A stretch of DNA of 64,000 bases from Mycobacterium sp. JS623 (GCF_000328565.1 NC_019966.1:1798001-1862000), one strand, 5' to 3'; positions 1 to 9,254 are shown, counted from the stretch's first letter. Translations and numbers: made by a program. The notes: generated by a model from the sequence alone, not told the origin.

Positions 1-1
1 T

Positions 2-280
2 CGTCGCGAGGTTGCCAGTTCGGTGTTCGTCGTCTATCGAGGCAGGGGCAATTCCATCATCAACGGCACCAAATTCGCCTGGAGCGCCGGGGATATTTTC
101 GTCGCGCCGTCGTGGGCCTGCGTCGAGCACTACGCGGACATCGAAAGCGACCTGTTCTCCGTCACCGATAGGCCAGTGATGAAGGCGCTCGGTCTGTATC
201 GGGAGGTCGTCGAGCACCAGCCGCAGGAGGTCACGGGCCTTTTCGACGGTAACGCACGCAGCACGCTGGTCAGCAGCTGA
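2..280 (+). CDS. gentisate 1,2-dioxygenase-like cupin, C-terminal part (cut by window edge)
   Basis: Only the last 92 codons are present; the frame is open to the left edge. The visible protein has the C-terminal cupin pattern of gentisate 1,2-dioxygenases: a V-x-RG-x-G turn, then W-x-x-GD-x-F-x-x-PSWA, an EH pair and LFSVTDRPV-x-x-ALGLYRE near the end. The family opens the ring of gentisate to maleylpyruvate using Fe(II). The next gene, 177 bases downstream on the same strand, encodes a 3-hydroxybenzoate 6-hydroxylase-like enzyme, which makes gentisate, so the context agrees. A related salicylate or 1-hydroxy-2-naphthoate ring-cleavage cupin cannot be excluded from the fragment. Confidence 0.75.
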   Translation, partial: RREVASSVFVVYRGRGNSIINGTKFAWSAGDIFVAPSWACVEHYADIESDLFSVTDRPVMKALGLYREVVEHQPQEVTGLFDGNARSTLVSS

Positions 281-457
281 ATTGTCGAAGCAGTGAAAAT
301 CAGGATCGTTTCGGGCCCGGGGGCGGATCGATGAATCACGGTGACTCTCACACCGGCCACCACCAAGCATCGAATCCCGCTGCGACGATGCGTCATTGGG
401 ACGCAGAAGGCGGAAGTACGGTGAATACGAACCGATCGCGATCGGCCAGGCGCAGAG

Positions 458-1723
458 ATGTCTGACGTCTCGGCAGCGCCGATCGTCATCGTTGGTGGCG
501 GAATCGGGGGCTTGGCGACCGCGCTGTCCCTGGCATCGCGGGGACGTCGGGTTCATGTTCTGGAGAGAGCACCGGCATTCGAGGAGATCGGTGCCGGGAT
601 CCAGCTCGCGCCGAATGCACTGCGCGTGCTGAACGCGCTAGGCGTGCTGGGCCCGGCGCTGCGCGAAGCCGTGCGACCCGTGCGTGGTGCGTTGATGGAC
701 GCCCTGACCGGCGATCTCTTGATGGAGATCGACTTCGGTGAACAGTTCCAAGCAACGTATGACGCGCCCTACGTCGTCACCCACCGCAGCGACTTATTGG
801 CGGCGCTGCTGAGTGAGTGCGTGGCCAGTGACCTTGTGACGCTGGAGAATTCGCGGTGTGTCAGTCGAGTCGAGGATCGCGGCGCCGATGTTCTGATCAC
901 CTGCGAGGACGGAACCCGCTACTCTGCTGCACTGGTGATCGGCGCCGACGGTTTGCGATCAACGTGTCGGGAGTACGTGCTCGGTGATGGCCCCCCGGTA
1001 TGTCGAGGCGATGTCGCATATCGAGGCGCAGTACCCATCGCGCTTGCCCGCCACGTGAGCGAAAAGCCGTCCGTCACATGGTGGATCGGACCGAAAATGC
1101 ACCTCATCCAGTACCCGGTGCGGGGCGGAAGCCTGTTCAATCAAGTCGGGGTATTCACCAGCGACGCCTATCACCCGGGCGTGGATCCAGAGTCTGATCA
1201 ATGGGGTACACCGCAGGAACTCGATGCGACATTCTGCGATCTCGATGAACGCGTGCGGGCCTCGGCTGCCCTGTTGAATCGGGAACGTCGATGGGCGCTG
1301 TTCGATCGACCGCCAGCGTCGTCATGGACCAGAGGCCGTGTCACACTCGTCGGTGACGCCGCGCACCCGATGCTGCAGTACTTGGCGCAGGGTGCATGTC
1401 AAGCGCTGGAAGACGCGATGGCAATCGGGGCGTGCCTGGCCGATCCCGACGTCGACGTGGCCGACGCCCTGGCGCGCTACGAGCAGATCCGGCTGCCCCG
1501 CGCCGGCCAAGCACAAACTTGGGCACGACGAGTGGGAGACATCGTCCACGGAGACGGTGTGCTGGCCATCCTTCGTAACGAACTGCTGCGCCAGGTCAAG
1601 CCGGACGATTTCCGCTTCGTCGACTGGCTGTATCGCCAGCACGATGAAACACCGGGGCTCGCCATCGGTTCCAATGGCAATGACGGTTCTCAACCGGCAA
1701 TCGGCAATCGTCGACGGCGATGA
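458..1723 (+). CDS. FAD-dependent 3-hydroxybenzoate 6-hydroxylase-like monooxygenase
   Basis: This 421-residue group A flavin monooxygenase has the FAD-binding GGGIGGL motif at the N-terminus (residues ~11-17), the DG motif (IGADGLRS) in the middle and the second FAD motif VGDAAHP. That motif is followed by MLQYLAQGACQALEDA, a stretch typical of 3-hydroxybenzoate 6-hydroxylases and salicylate hydroxylases. The length is normal for the family. The likely reaction is NADH-dependent para-hydroxylation of 3-hydroxybenzoate to gentisate in the cytoplasm, supported by the gentisate dioxygenase fragment just upstream. The ATG at 458 places the Rossmann motif at the expected distance from the start. 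Salicylate 5-hydroxylation or another hydroxybenzoate is the main alternative. Confidence 0.8.
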   Translation: MSDVSAAPIVIVGGGIGGLATALSLASRGRRVHVLERAPAFEEIGAGIQLAPNALRVLNALGVLGPALREAVRPVRGALMDALTGDLLMEIDFGEQFQATYDAPYVVTHRSDLLAALLSECVASDLVTLENSRCVSRVEDRGADVLITCEDGTRYSAALVIGADGLRSTCREYVLGDGPPVCRGDVAYRGAVPIALARHVSEKPSVTWWIGPKMHLIQYPVRGGSLFNQVGVFTSDAYHPGVDPESDQWGTPQELDATFCDLDERVRASAALLNRERRWALFDRPPASSWTRGRVTLVGDAAHPMLQYLAQGACQALEDAMAIGACLADPDVDVADALARYEQIRLPRAGQAQTWARRVGDIVHGDGVLAILRNELLRQVKPDDFRFVDWLYRQHDETPGLAIGSNGNDGSQPAIGNRRRR

Positions 1724-1829
1724 CTGCATCCCTTGACCCAAGGGCGAGAAGGGCTTACCCGTCCGGGGTGGGCCTGCATCAACCGCGACTTACCCGAAGC
1801 GGTGCCGCAGCGCGATCAGGTCGGCCACG

Positions 1830-2981
1830 ATGAATGACCCCCTAGGTATCCAGGCCATGCCGGCGTCGATCGCGCGTGCCGTTGCCGACCTCGCGGCCGG
1901 GCGACCGGTTGTCCTCGTCAGTGAAAACCGCCAGGACCGCGGCTATCTGGCCTTCGCCGCCGAACATGCCAGCCCCGCGGTCGTGTCGTTCGGAGTTCGT
2001 TTCACGTCGGGCTTCCTGCGGGTGGCTCTGACGCCGGACCAATTTGTCCAGTTGGACTTGCCGTTGATGGTCAATCCGGGACCAGATGTCTTGTCGCGCT
2101 TCTATACGGTGACAGTCGACGCGGCAGCCGATGTGACGACAGGGATCAGCGCTACCGATCGGGCGACGACGATCCGGCGGCTCGCCAGCGAAACCACCGC
2201 GCCCAGCGACCTCACCCGTCCAGGCCACGTTCTGCCCGTGTGCGCAGTGCGCGGCGGGCTTCTACGGCGACCCGGATTCACCGAAGCCGCAGTGGATCTG
2301 GCGGTGATCGCCGGCCTGCGGCCTGCAGCAGCGCTGGGTGAGCTGGTCACCGATGCGGGCAGTTTGATGGATAGCGCCGATCTGACCGAGTTCTGCCGCA
2401 CCCACGATCTTGCGCAGGTATTCCTACCGGACCTGGTCGCCTACCGTCGCAGCACCGACACCACGCTGGTGCCGTTGTGGCGACGATCCGTCGGGTTGGC
2501 CCATGGTGACTGCATGCAGTTCGCCTTTGGTGGTCGATTCCTGCCGGTCAGACATGACGCCTTCGTCTTCGGCGAGTTCGCGGCTGTCAGCGCATCCACT
2601 CCACTTGCGGTCCATCACGAGTGTATTTCCGGCGATGTGGTGGGCGCCGTAGACTGCCAGTGCAGAGCCCAGTTGGATCAGGCCTTGGCGGCGATGGCCA
2701 AAGCGGGTCAGGGGATACTCGTGCACGTCGGTAGTACCCGCTATATGGCGGAGTTCTCCGAAGCCAACTACTACAGTCACGCTGAAGCGGCGCAGTGGTT
2801 TCATCCCCCCGACGACGCGGTGCTCGAAGCCCAAGGCATCTTCGACCTTCATCAGCGCCTGCTGTATCAGTCCGAGACGGTCGCGAACGACATTCGCCGA
2901 TATCTCCTCGAACAAGCGGCGATATCGCGCACCGTGAAGAAGCCCGTCGCGCTCGGCGCTCGCCGAGTTAGTGGCTATTAG
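1830..2981 (+). CDS. RibBA-like protein with degenerate catalytic motifs
   Basis: This 383-residue protein has the two-domain layout of RibBA: a DHBP-synthase-like half (residues ~10-205) and a GTP-cyclohydrolase-II-like half (~210-383). The first half keeps RPGHVLPVCA and the TEA segment. The acidic loop that in active DHBP synthases reads RENEGD is RQDRGY here, so key glutamates are lost. The second half keeps the zinc-type cysteines (HHECISGDVVGAVDCQC) but lacks the catalytic RQEGRGIGL-like block, replaced by VGSTRYMAEFS. The family makes riboflavin precursors, but this copy is probably not an active bifunctional enzyme. It sits between a flavoprotein hydroxylase and an AsnC regulator. A regulatory or new role is possible and unproven. 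Confidence 0.75.
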   Translation: MNDPLGIQAMPASIARAVADLAAGRPVVLVSENRQDRGYLAFAAEHASPAVVSFGVRFTSGFLRVALTPDQFVQLDLPLMVNPGPDVLSRFYTVTVDAAADVTTGISATDRATTIRRLASETTAPSDLTRPGHVLPVCAVRGGLLRRPGFTEAAVDLAVIAGLRPAAALGELVTDAGSLMDSADLTEFCRTHDLAQVFLPDLVAYRRSTDTTLVPLWRRSVGLAHGDCMQFAFGGRFLPVRHDAFVFGEFAAVSASTPLAVHHECISGDVVGAVDCQCRAQLDQALAAMAKAGQGILVHVGSTRYMAEFSEANYYSHAEAAQWFHPPDDAVLEAQGIFDLHQRLLYQSETVANDIRRYLLEQAAISRTVKKPVALGARRVSGY

Positions 2982-3110
2982 CCCGCGAACGGACGGCTGG
3001 CCGAGCATGAATAGCTTTGTGCCGTCCGATGTTTGACCCAGGCCAACCAGTCACCACGGGATGGTCCGGCTCGGCGGCTCTCCGATGTCGCGTTCACTCC
3101 AGCCCCGTTG

Positions 3111-3545
3111 TCACCCCAGGCGGGACCAAGAATTGAGCACCACAAGCGTTTTCGTCCCCGTGACCCGACCGTTGGTGCGCAGGAGGTTGACCACGCGCTG
3201 AAGATCATGGATGTTAGCGGCGCGGATGCGGGCGATAGCATCCGGATCTCCGGCCAGGGTCAGGACCTCGGTGACTTCGGGAACGCTCTCGGCGAACGCC
3301 AAAATCATCTCCAGCTCCAGATTGCCCGCGACACGCAGCTCGACGACGGCTTCGAGTTCGCCGTCGACTTTCGCACTATCGACTCGTGCGGTGTAGCCGT
3401 TGATCACGCCAGTCTGTTCGAGGCGGTCGATGCGCCGCTTGACGGGAGCGACGGTCAGGCCGACCTGATGCGCAATGTCGCGCACGGTTCTGCGGCCGTC
3501 TTCGCGAAGCAGGCGCAGGATGTCCCGATCGATCTCGTCGAGCAT
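3111..3545 (-). CDS. Lrp/AsnC-family transcriptional regulator
   Basis: The 144-residue protein starts at the ATG at 3545 (MLDEIDRDILRLLRE), the usual N-terminus of this family; the reading frame stays open to a GTG at 3614. An N-terminal winged helix-turn-helix (residues ~3-55, with HQVGLTVAPVKRRIDRLE) is followed by a RAM/ACT-like ligand-binding domain (~70-140). It is transcribed away from the 2-oxoacid dehydrogenase operon beginning at 3734. The 188-base gap between them therefore probably carries both promoters and the regulator binding sites. Lrp-type proteins often sense amino acids or their keto acids, so control of the neighbouring branched-chain keto acid operon is a natural inference. 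Confidence 0.85.
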   Translation of the reverse strand: MLDEIDRDILRLLREDGRRTVRDIAHQVGLTVAPVKRRIDRLEQTGVINGYTARVDSAKVDGELEAVVELRVAGNLELEMILAFAESVPEVTEVLTLAGDPDAIARIRAANIHDLQRVVNLLRTNGRVTGTKTLVVLNSWSRLG

Positions 3546-3733
3546 CGTATGACCATGCAACAAGTAGCGCCGCAAAGCAACTATATGACTATTCATGGGC
3601 AGCACCGGTTCCACTTATATGCCTCTTGAGGTATTTGATGGGTGGGATATTGCTGGCGGCCATCTGCTCACCTAATGTATCCCTCACCGCGGAATACAAC
3701 ACCGCACAGCCGAATCGGTCGGAGGTGGTCCCG

Positions 3734-4252
3734 ATGCCGGAGTTCGAACTCGAGATCGTCGCGGCCCCGGGACGCGACGTGCCGGCCCGGGTGACCACGC
3801 TGCTGCTGCCCCCGGACATCGAGATGATCAGCATGCAGTTCAGCCACCCACCGAACTCCGAACTGTGGTGGGTTCACCTGGCGGTACACGCGCCGTCGCG
3901 GGAACGACTGGAACTGCTCATCGGCCGCCTCAACCGGCTGGTCGACGTCTTCAACGTCACCATGCTCGATCCCGACGAGCGGTGCACGCAGTCGGTGTAC
4001 GTGAGAACGGTGACCGCCCCCACCGACCTCATTCGGATCGTGGAGCTGACCGCGCGCTTCCACGCCGAGATCGTCGAAACCCACACCGACGCAATGGTGT
4101 TGCACCTGAACGCAACCCCCGATCAGTGCGCGACCTTCATCTCGGCACTTCGATCCCACGGTGTCGTCGAGGTCATGACAGATGCCGTGCCGGGCTCTGC
4201 GACGCGCGCGGCCAACTGGCCTCCGCTCGTCGCGGCTGCCGCCGCCCACTGA
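3734..4252 (+). CDS. acetolactate synthase small subunit-like ACT-domain protein
   Basis: The start at 3734 is set by a strong GGAGGT Shine-Dalgarno sequence at 3721-3726. The 172-residue product resembles IlvH/IlvN regulatory subunits: an N-terminal ACT fold (residues ~2-75, with HLAVHAPSRERLELLIGRLNRLVDVFNV) and a second ferredoxin-like half (~85-155, including ELTARFHAEIVE). IlvH subunits bind valine and regulate acetolactate synthase, but no large subunit gene is present here. It is the first gene of a putative operon with E1 alpha, E1 beta, E2 and E3. It may be a stand-alone sensor of branched-chain amino or keto acids; that role is inference. Confidence 0.7.
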   Translation: MPEFELEIVAAPGRDVPARVTTLLLPPDIEMISMQFSHPPNSELWWVHLAVHAPSRERLELLIGRLNRLVDVFNVTMLDPDERCTQSVYVRTVTAPTDLIRIVELTARFHAEIVETHTDAMVLHLNATPDQCATFISALRSHGVVEVMTDAVPGSATRAANWPPLVAAAAAH

Positions 4253-4290
4253 CCAGCTTCAGCAACGCAGTTCCGAACAGGAGAAGACCC

Positions 4291-5409
4291 ATGACGGATT
4301 TGGCCGAGGCACCGATCGTGGTCGCTGACCGCGGTGGTGCGCCCACGACACCGTTGCAGCTGATCACCACCGACGGTGCGCTGCGCGACGGGAGTCTCAG
4401 TGCGGGCGTCACACCCGAGCTGGTCCGCGGTTTCTATCGCGACATGGTGCTGGCCCGCGAGTTCGACCAAGAGGCGTATCACCTGCAACGACAGGGCGAA
4501 CTGGGTCTGTGGCTGTCCTGTCGCGGACAAGAGGCGGCTCAAGTCGGCAGCATCCGCGCCGTGGAAGCGAGCGACCACGTCTTCCCGTCCTACCGCGAGC
4601 AAGCCGCTGCGTTGTGCCGCGGCATCCGCCCTGCGGAACTGTTGACGCAGTTCCGTGGTACCGCCCACGGCGGTTGGGACCCAGACGATTACCGGTTCCA
4701 CATCTACTCATTGGTGCTTTCGACGCAGCTGCTGCACGCCACCGGGTACGCGCTGGGGGTGGCGGCCGACCGCCGCAAGAATCCTGCCCTCGAAGAGATC
4801 GTGTTGTGCTATTTCGGCGATGGCGCCGCCAGCCAGGGCGACGCGAACGAAGCGTTGAACTGGTCTGCGGTGACCAACGCGCCGGTGGTGTTCTTCTGCC
4901 AAAACAATCAGTGGGCGATCTCGACCCCGTCGACCGCGCAGAGCCGAACTCCGCTGCACACGCGCGCGGCCGGTTTCGGGCTGACCACCACACTGGTTGA
5001 CGGCAACGACGTGCTTGCCGTGCACGCGGCGACGACCGCGGCGGCCGGGCGGGTACGCGCCGGAGGGCCACCCGAACTGATCGAAGCGATCACCTACCGG
5101 ATGGCTGGACACTCGACCTCCGACGATCCCACGCGTTACCGCCCGGCCGATGAGGTGAGCCGCTGGGAGGAACGTGACCCACTGCTTCGGGTACGTCGCC
5201 TGTTGGACGCCCAAGGCTGGGCCGACCCGCAATTCCACGCCGCACTGAGCAACGAAGCGAAAACGCTTGCCGAAGCTACGCGCGCGGCTTGCCGGGCGCT
5301 GGACGCACCCGCGCTGGAGGACAGCTTCCGCAACACGCTTGTCGCCGAAACCGTCGCGCTGCGCGCCGAACGTGAGAGCTACACGGCGTGGCGGGAATCC
5401 TTCGCATGA
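4291..5409 (+). CDS. bkdA: 2-oxoacid dehydrogenase E1 component, alpha subunit (branched-chain type)
   Basis: The 372-residue protein carries the thiamine diphosphate motif GDG at residues 176-178 through NN at 205-206 (GDGAASQGDANEALN and QNNQW), diagnostic of E1 alpha subunits. The segment YREQAAALCRG is also typical. The ATG at 4291 follows AGGAG at 4279-4283. Together with E1 beta, E2 and E3 downstream it should oxidatively decarboxylate a 2-oxo acid to an acyl-CoA. The arrangement and sequence resemble branched-chain 2-oxoacid dehydrogenase more than pyruvate dehydrogenase. Substrate choice is not proven by sequence. The stop codon overlaps the start of the beta subunit. Confidence 0.88.
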   Translation: MTDLAEAPIVVADRGGAPTTPLQLITTDGALRDGSLSAGVTPELVRGFYRDMVLAREFDQEAYHLQRQGELGLWLSCRGQEAAQVGSIRAVEASDHVFPSYREQAAALCRGIRPAELLTQFRGTAHGGWDPDDYRFHIYSLVLSTQLLHATGYALGVAADRRKNPALEEIVLCYFGDGAASQGDANEALNWSAVTNAPVVFFCQNNQWAISTPSTAQSRTPLHTRAAGFGLTTTLVDGNDVLAVHAATTAAAGRVRAGGPPELIEAITYRMAGHSTSDDPTRYRPADEVSRWEERDPLLRVRRLLDAQGWADPQFHAALSNEAKTLAEATRAACRALDAPALEDSFRNTLVAETVALRAERESYTAWRESFA

Positions 5410-6422
5410 GCGCGACCGCCGAGACTTCCGCGGAACTCGCTGAAAACATCACGCTGGGCGCAGCACTCAACGCCGGACTGCGTGAAGCGATGGCAGCCGA
5501 CGACTCCGTAGTGCTCGTCGGCGAGGACATCGGCGCGCTCGGTGGGGTCTTCCGGGTCACCGACGGCCTGCGAGCCCAATTCGGCGCCGACCGCGTAATC
5601 GACTCCCTGCTCGCCGAATCGGGCATCGTCGGCACGGCGATCGGCCTGGCGTTGCGTGGTTACCGGCCGGTCTGTGAAATACAGTTCGACGGCTTCATCT
5701 ATCCCGCCTTCGACCAGATCGTTTCGCAGCTGGCCAAATTGCGGGCGCGGTCGGGGGGTCGGATCACCGTACCGGTCACCATCCGCGTGCCGTGCGGCGG
5801 CGGAATCGGCGCGGTCGAGCACCACAGCGAATCCAACGAGGCCTACTTCTGCCACACCGCCGGACTGCGGGTTGTCGCATGCGCCAGCCCCGCCGATGCG
5901 CATTCGATGATCCAGCAGGCCATCTTCTGTGACGACCCGGTGATCTTCTACGAACCCAAGCGTCGGTACTGGGATAAGGCGCCGGTCGTCCTCGGTGAGG
6001 TGGCACCTGATGCTCCGGCGCTCGATCGCGCGCGCATCGCACGCACCGGAACCGACTGCACCGTCGTTGCCTACGGTCCGACGGTTCGGGTCGCGCTGGA
6101 CGCGGCGACCGTCGCCGACTCGGAGGGCCGGTCCTTGGAGGTGATCGATCTGCGATCCCTGTCGCCGCTGGACCTCGACACGCTCACGGCGTCGGCCGCC
6201 AAGACAGGCCGAGTCGTCGTCGTCCACGAAGCGCCGACGTTCGCCGGGCTTGGCGCCGAGATCGCCGCGGCGGTCACCGAGCGTTGCTTTGCTCAGCTGG
6301 CATCTCCCGTGCAGCGCGTCGGCGGCTGGAACATCCCGTACCCGCCGGCGCGCACGGAGGAGCACTACCTGCCCGATATCGACCGTGTACTCGATGCGGT
6401 CGACGCCACGTATCAGTACTGA
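5406..6422 (+). CDS. bkdB: 2-oxoacid dehydrogenase E1 component, beta subunit
   Basis: The 338-residue start at 5406 overlaps the alpha stop by ATGA, indicating translational coupling. Typical E1 beta features are visible: VGEDIGALGGVFRVTDGL near the N-terminus, ESGIVGTAIGLALRGYRPVCEIQF, the HHSESNEAYF segment, and the C-terminal transketolase domain with IDLRSLSPLD and VHEAPTFAGLGAEI. It forms the heterotetrameric E1 with the preceding subunit and supplies residues to the thiamine diphosphate site. An upstream in-frame ATG at 5388 exists, but the overlapping start fits the operon better. Confidence 0.9.
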   Translation: MSATAETSAELAENITLGAALNAGLREAMAADDSVVLVGEDIGALGGVFRVTDGLRAQFGADRVIDSLLAESGIVGTAIGLALRGYRPVCEIQFDGFIYPAFDQIVSQLAKLRARSGGRITVPVTIRVPCGGGIGAVEHHSESNEAYFCHTAGLRVVACASPADAHSMIQQAIFCDDPVIFYEPKRRYWDKAPVVLGEVAPDAPALDRARIARTGTDCTVVAYGPTVRVALDAATVADSEGRSLEVIDLRSLSPLDLDTLTASAAKTGRVVVVHEAPTFAGLGAEIAAAVTERCFAQLASPVQRVGGWNIPYPPARTEEHYLPDIDRVLDAVDATYQY

Positions 6423-6453
6423 GCAACGCCGCCCGAATCGCTGAAGGACCACG

Positions 6454-7770
6454 ATGACCGAAACCCACCAGTTCACCTTGCCCGACGTCGGGGAAGGACT
6501 CACCGAAGCCGAGATCGTCAAATGGCATGTCGCAGTTGGCGATACGGTCGAGGTGAACGACACCCTTGTTGAGGTCGAGACAGCCAAATCGCTGGTCGAT
6601 CTGCCCTCCCCGTACGCCGGTGTCATCGCCAAACTTCATGCGGTCGAGGGAGAGACGGTCGCGGTCGGCTCCGTCATCGTCAGCTTCACCGGCGCGGCGG
6701 CGGCCAGCGACCCGGCGCAGCGCGACGCTGCTGATTCGGAATCCGAGCCCGCGGGTGAACCGCACCAGGCGGCAGCTCCGCAGCCAACGGAGCAACCCGC
6801 AGACGAACGGCAGCCGGTGCTTGTCGGATACGGGCCCAGCCGGGCGACGGTAACGCGGCGTCCACGTAAACCCGGATATCGCAGCCCGGTACATCCGGTA
6901 CCGGTGGCCGGCGCGCCCCACCGGCCGTACGCCACACCGCCGGTCAGACTCCGGGCCAGAGACCTCGGCGTCGATCTGGCGACAGTGAGACCGACGGGTG
7001 CGTGGGGACAGATCACCCGAACCGACGTCGACGCAGCACAAACCTCGGCGGCCGCCGACGAGGCCGCCGATCCCGCAGAGACCAGGATCCCGGTCAAAGG
7101 CGTTCGGAAAGCGACCGCGGACGCGATGGTCGCCTCGGCCTTCACCGCGCCGCACGTCACCGAGTGGGTCACCGTCGACGTCACGGACTCCCTGGCGCTG
7201 CTGGAACAGCTGCGCAGCGACCTGGCCTTCGCGGGCGTCCGGCCGACCCCGCTGGTGCTCATCGTTCGCGCGACGCTGTCCGCGCTGCGCGCACATCCCG
7301 AGATCAACGCGAAATGGGACGCCGAGGCGGGCGAGATCGTGCACTACCGCGACGTGAATCTCGGTATCGCGGCGGCCACACCGCGCGGTCTGCTCGTGCC
7401 GAACATCAAGGCGGCACAGACGCTTTCCACTCGCGAACTCTGCGACCGGCTCGACGAACTCATTACGACGGCCCGCGACGGCAAGACCCAACCGGCGGCG
7501 ATGGCCAACGGCACGTTCACCATCACCAACATCGGTGTCTTCGGCGTCGACGGCGGCACGCCGATCCTCAACCCGGGTGAGGCCGGGATCCTGTGCGTGG
7601 GCCAGATTGCCCGCAGGCCTTGGGAACACCAGTGTGAGATCACGCTACGTAGCGTGTGCACCCTGTCGCTGTCCTTCGACCACAGGCTCGTCGACGGGCA
7701 ACTCGGCAGCCAGGTGCTCGCCCACGTCGCCCGACTGCTTGCCCAGCCGTCACTTGCCCTCGTCCACTGA
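6454..7770 (+). CDS. bkdC: dihydrolipoamide acyltransferase, E2 component
   Basis: The 438-residue protein shows the E2 layout. A single N-terminal lipoyl domain has the lipoylated lysine K45 in VETAKSLVDLPSPY. A linker rich in Pro, Ala and Glu follows, then a peripheral-subunit-binding domain (~residues 150-190, VRLRARDLGVDLATVRPTG). The catalytic domain ends with SFDHRLVDG, active-site His410. It transfers the acyl group from E1 to CoA and forms the core of the complex. It lies 31 bases after E1 beta and is followed by the E3 gene. Size and one lipoyl domain match branched-chain-type E2 of mycobacteria. Confidence 0.9.
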   Translation: MTETHQFTLPDVGEGLTEAEIVKWHVAVGDTVEVNDTLVEVETAKSLVDLPSPYAGVIAKLHAVEGETVAVGSVIVSFTGAAAASDPAQRDAADSESEPAGEPHQAAAPQPTEQPADERQPVLVGYGPSRATVTRRPRKPGYRSPVHPVPVAGAPHRPYATPPVRLRARDLGVDLATVRPTGAWGQITRTDVDAAQTSAAADEAADPAETRIPVKGVRKATADAMVASAFTAPHVTEWVTVDVTDSLALLEQLRSDLAFAGVRPTPLVLIVRATLSALRAHPEINAKWDAEAGEIVHYRDVNLGIAAATPRGLLVPNIKAAQTLSTRELCDRLDELITTARDGKTQPAAMANGTFTITNIGVFGVDGGTPILNPGEAGILCVGQIARRPWEHQCEITLRSVCTLSLSFDHRLVDGQLGSQVLAHVARLLAQPSLALVH

Positions 7771-7871
7771 GCCCTCGGCCCGCACGACGCACGTCATCGA
7801 CGACCGCTGCGGACCGCTCAAACACCGGACTGCAGAGCCCAAACGCCGACCGCGTCGCAAAGGAATGTCTG

Positions 7872-9254
7872 ATGATCGAACGCACCGCTGATCTGGTGAT
7901 CCTGGGCGGCGGCTCGGGCGGCTACGCGTGCGCGCTGCGGGCCGCGCAGTTAGGCGCATCGGTGGTACTGGTCGAGAAGGACAAACTCGGTGGAACCTGC
8001 CTGCACCGCGGCTGCATCCCGACCAAGGCGCTGCTGCACGCCGCCGAGGTCGCCGACGCCGCCCGCGACGGCGTCAAGGTGGGCGTGTTGTCCCAGCTGG
8101 CCGGGATCGACATGGCCGGTGTCAACACCTACAAGGACGGCGTCGTCGCGCGGCTGCACAAGGGGCTGCAGGGGCTGGTGAAATCCCGCAACATCGAGCT
8201 CATCGAGGGCATCGGCACGTTGGTCGGCCCGAATTCGGTCGAGGTCGACGGGATCCGCTACAGCGCCCGTAACGTCGTGCTGGCGACCGGCTCCTACGCA
8301 AAGACGCTGCCAGGGTTGAACATCGGCGGTCCGATCATCACCTCCGATCACGCGTTGACCCTGGCCGAGGTGCCGCGGCGCGTGATCGTTCTTGGCGGCG
8401 GAGTGATCGGCGTCGAGTTCGCCAGCGTGTGGCGATCCTTCGGCGCCGAGGTCACCGTCGTCGAAGCCCTGCCGCGGCTAATCCCCAACGAGGACGAATT
8501 CGCCTCTGCCTCGCTTGAGCGCGCCTTCCGCCGCCGCGGCATCACCGCCAAGACCGGCGTGGCGCTCAAAGCGGCCAGCGCCCACCCGGACGGAGTCACT
8601 GTCACGTTGGACTCCGGCGACCACATCGAGGCCGACCTGCTGCTGGTGGCCGTTGGGCGCGGTCCCAACACCACCGGCCACGGCTACGAGGACGTCGGAC
8701 TTGCGCTCGACCGCGGTTTCGTCAGCACCGACGCACGTCTTCGCACCAACCTCGACGGCGTCTACGCGGTCGGCGACGTGGTCGCCGGCTTGCAGCTGGC
8801 CCACCGCGGATTTGCCCACGGCATCTTTGTCGCCGAGGACATCGCCGGCCTGGACCCTCGACCCGTCGACGAAGCAGGGATCCCCAGAGTCACCTACTGC
8901 CAACCCGAGATCGCCTCGGTCGGGCTCACCGAAGCCGCCGCGAAGGACAGGTTCGCCGAGATCGAAACGCTCACATACGATCTCGGCGGCAACGGCAAGT
9001 CCCAGATCTTGCAGACCTCCGGGGCGATCAAACTGATCAAGGCCGGCGCAAATGGCACTGGCGGGCCGGTCGTCGGGATCCACATGGTCGGCGCCCGCGT
9101 CGGTGAACTCATCGGCGAGGCCCAGCTTGTCTATAACTGGCAGGCCGAGGCAGGCGACGTCGCCCCGCTGGTGCACGCCCACCCCACCCAGAACGAGGCG
9201 TTCGGCGAGGCCCACCTCGCGCTTGCAGGGAAGCCACTGCATGCCCATGGTTAG
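7872..9254 (+). CDS. lpdA: dihydrolipoamide dehydrogenase, E3 component
   Basis: The 460-residue flavoprotein has GGGSGGY for FAD, the redox disulfide Cys43/Cys48 (GGTCLHRGCIPTK), the NAD motif GGGVIGVE, the second FAD motif VYAVGDV, and the C-terminal HAHPTQNEA with the catalytic His-Glu pair. It reoxidises the dihydrolipoyl group of E2 and reduces NAD+. The ATG at 7872 follows AAAGGAATG, 101 bases after E2. It closes the operon; the sequence downstream holds only an IS scrap. It seems a dedicated E3 for this complex, though E3 proteins are often shared between complexes. Confidence 0.92.
   Translation: MIERTADLVILGGGSGGYACALRAAQLGASVVLVEKDKLGGTCLHRGCIPTKALLHAAEVADAARDGVKVGVLSQLAGIDMAGVNTYKDGVVARLHKGLQGLVKSRNIELIEGIGTLVGPNSVEVDGIRYSARNVVLATGSYAKTLPGLNIGGPIITSDHALTLAEVPRRVIVLGGGVIGVEFASVWRSFGAEVTVVEALPRLIPNEDEFASASLERAFRRRGITAKTGVALKAASAHPDGVTVTLDSGDHIEADLLLVAVGRGPNTTGHGYEDVGLALDRGFVSTDARLRTNLDGVYAVGDVVAGLQLAHRGFAHGIFVAEDIAGLDPRPVDEAGIPRVTYCQPEIASVGLTEAAAKDRFAEIETLTYDLGGNGKSQILQTSGAIKLIKAGANGTGGPVVGIHMVGARVGELIGEAQLVYNWQAEAGDVAPLVHAHPTQNEAFGEAHLALAGKPLHAHG

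Noticed and set aside
3033..3629. Plus-strand frame of 198 codons.
   Set aside because: It is the reverse shadow of the Lrp/AsnC gene, which shows a proper helix-turn-helix.
3865..4290. In-frame N-terminal extension of the E1 alpha gene.
   Set aside because: It overlaps the ACT-protein gene in another frame, is Arg-rich, and a good ribosome-binding site precedes the ATG at 4291.
5379..7629. Long minus-strand frames opposite the E1 beta and E2 genes.
   Set aside because: They are composition shadows in high-GC coding DNA; the plus-strand genes have catalytic motifs.
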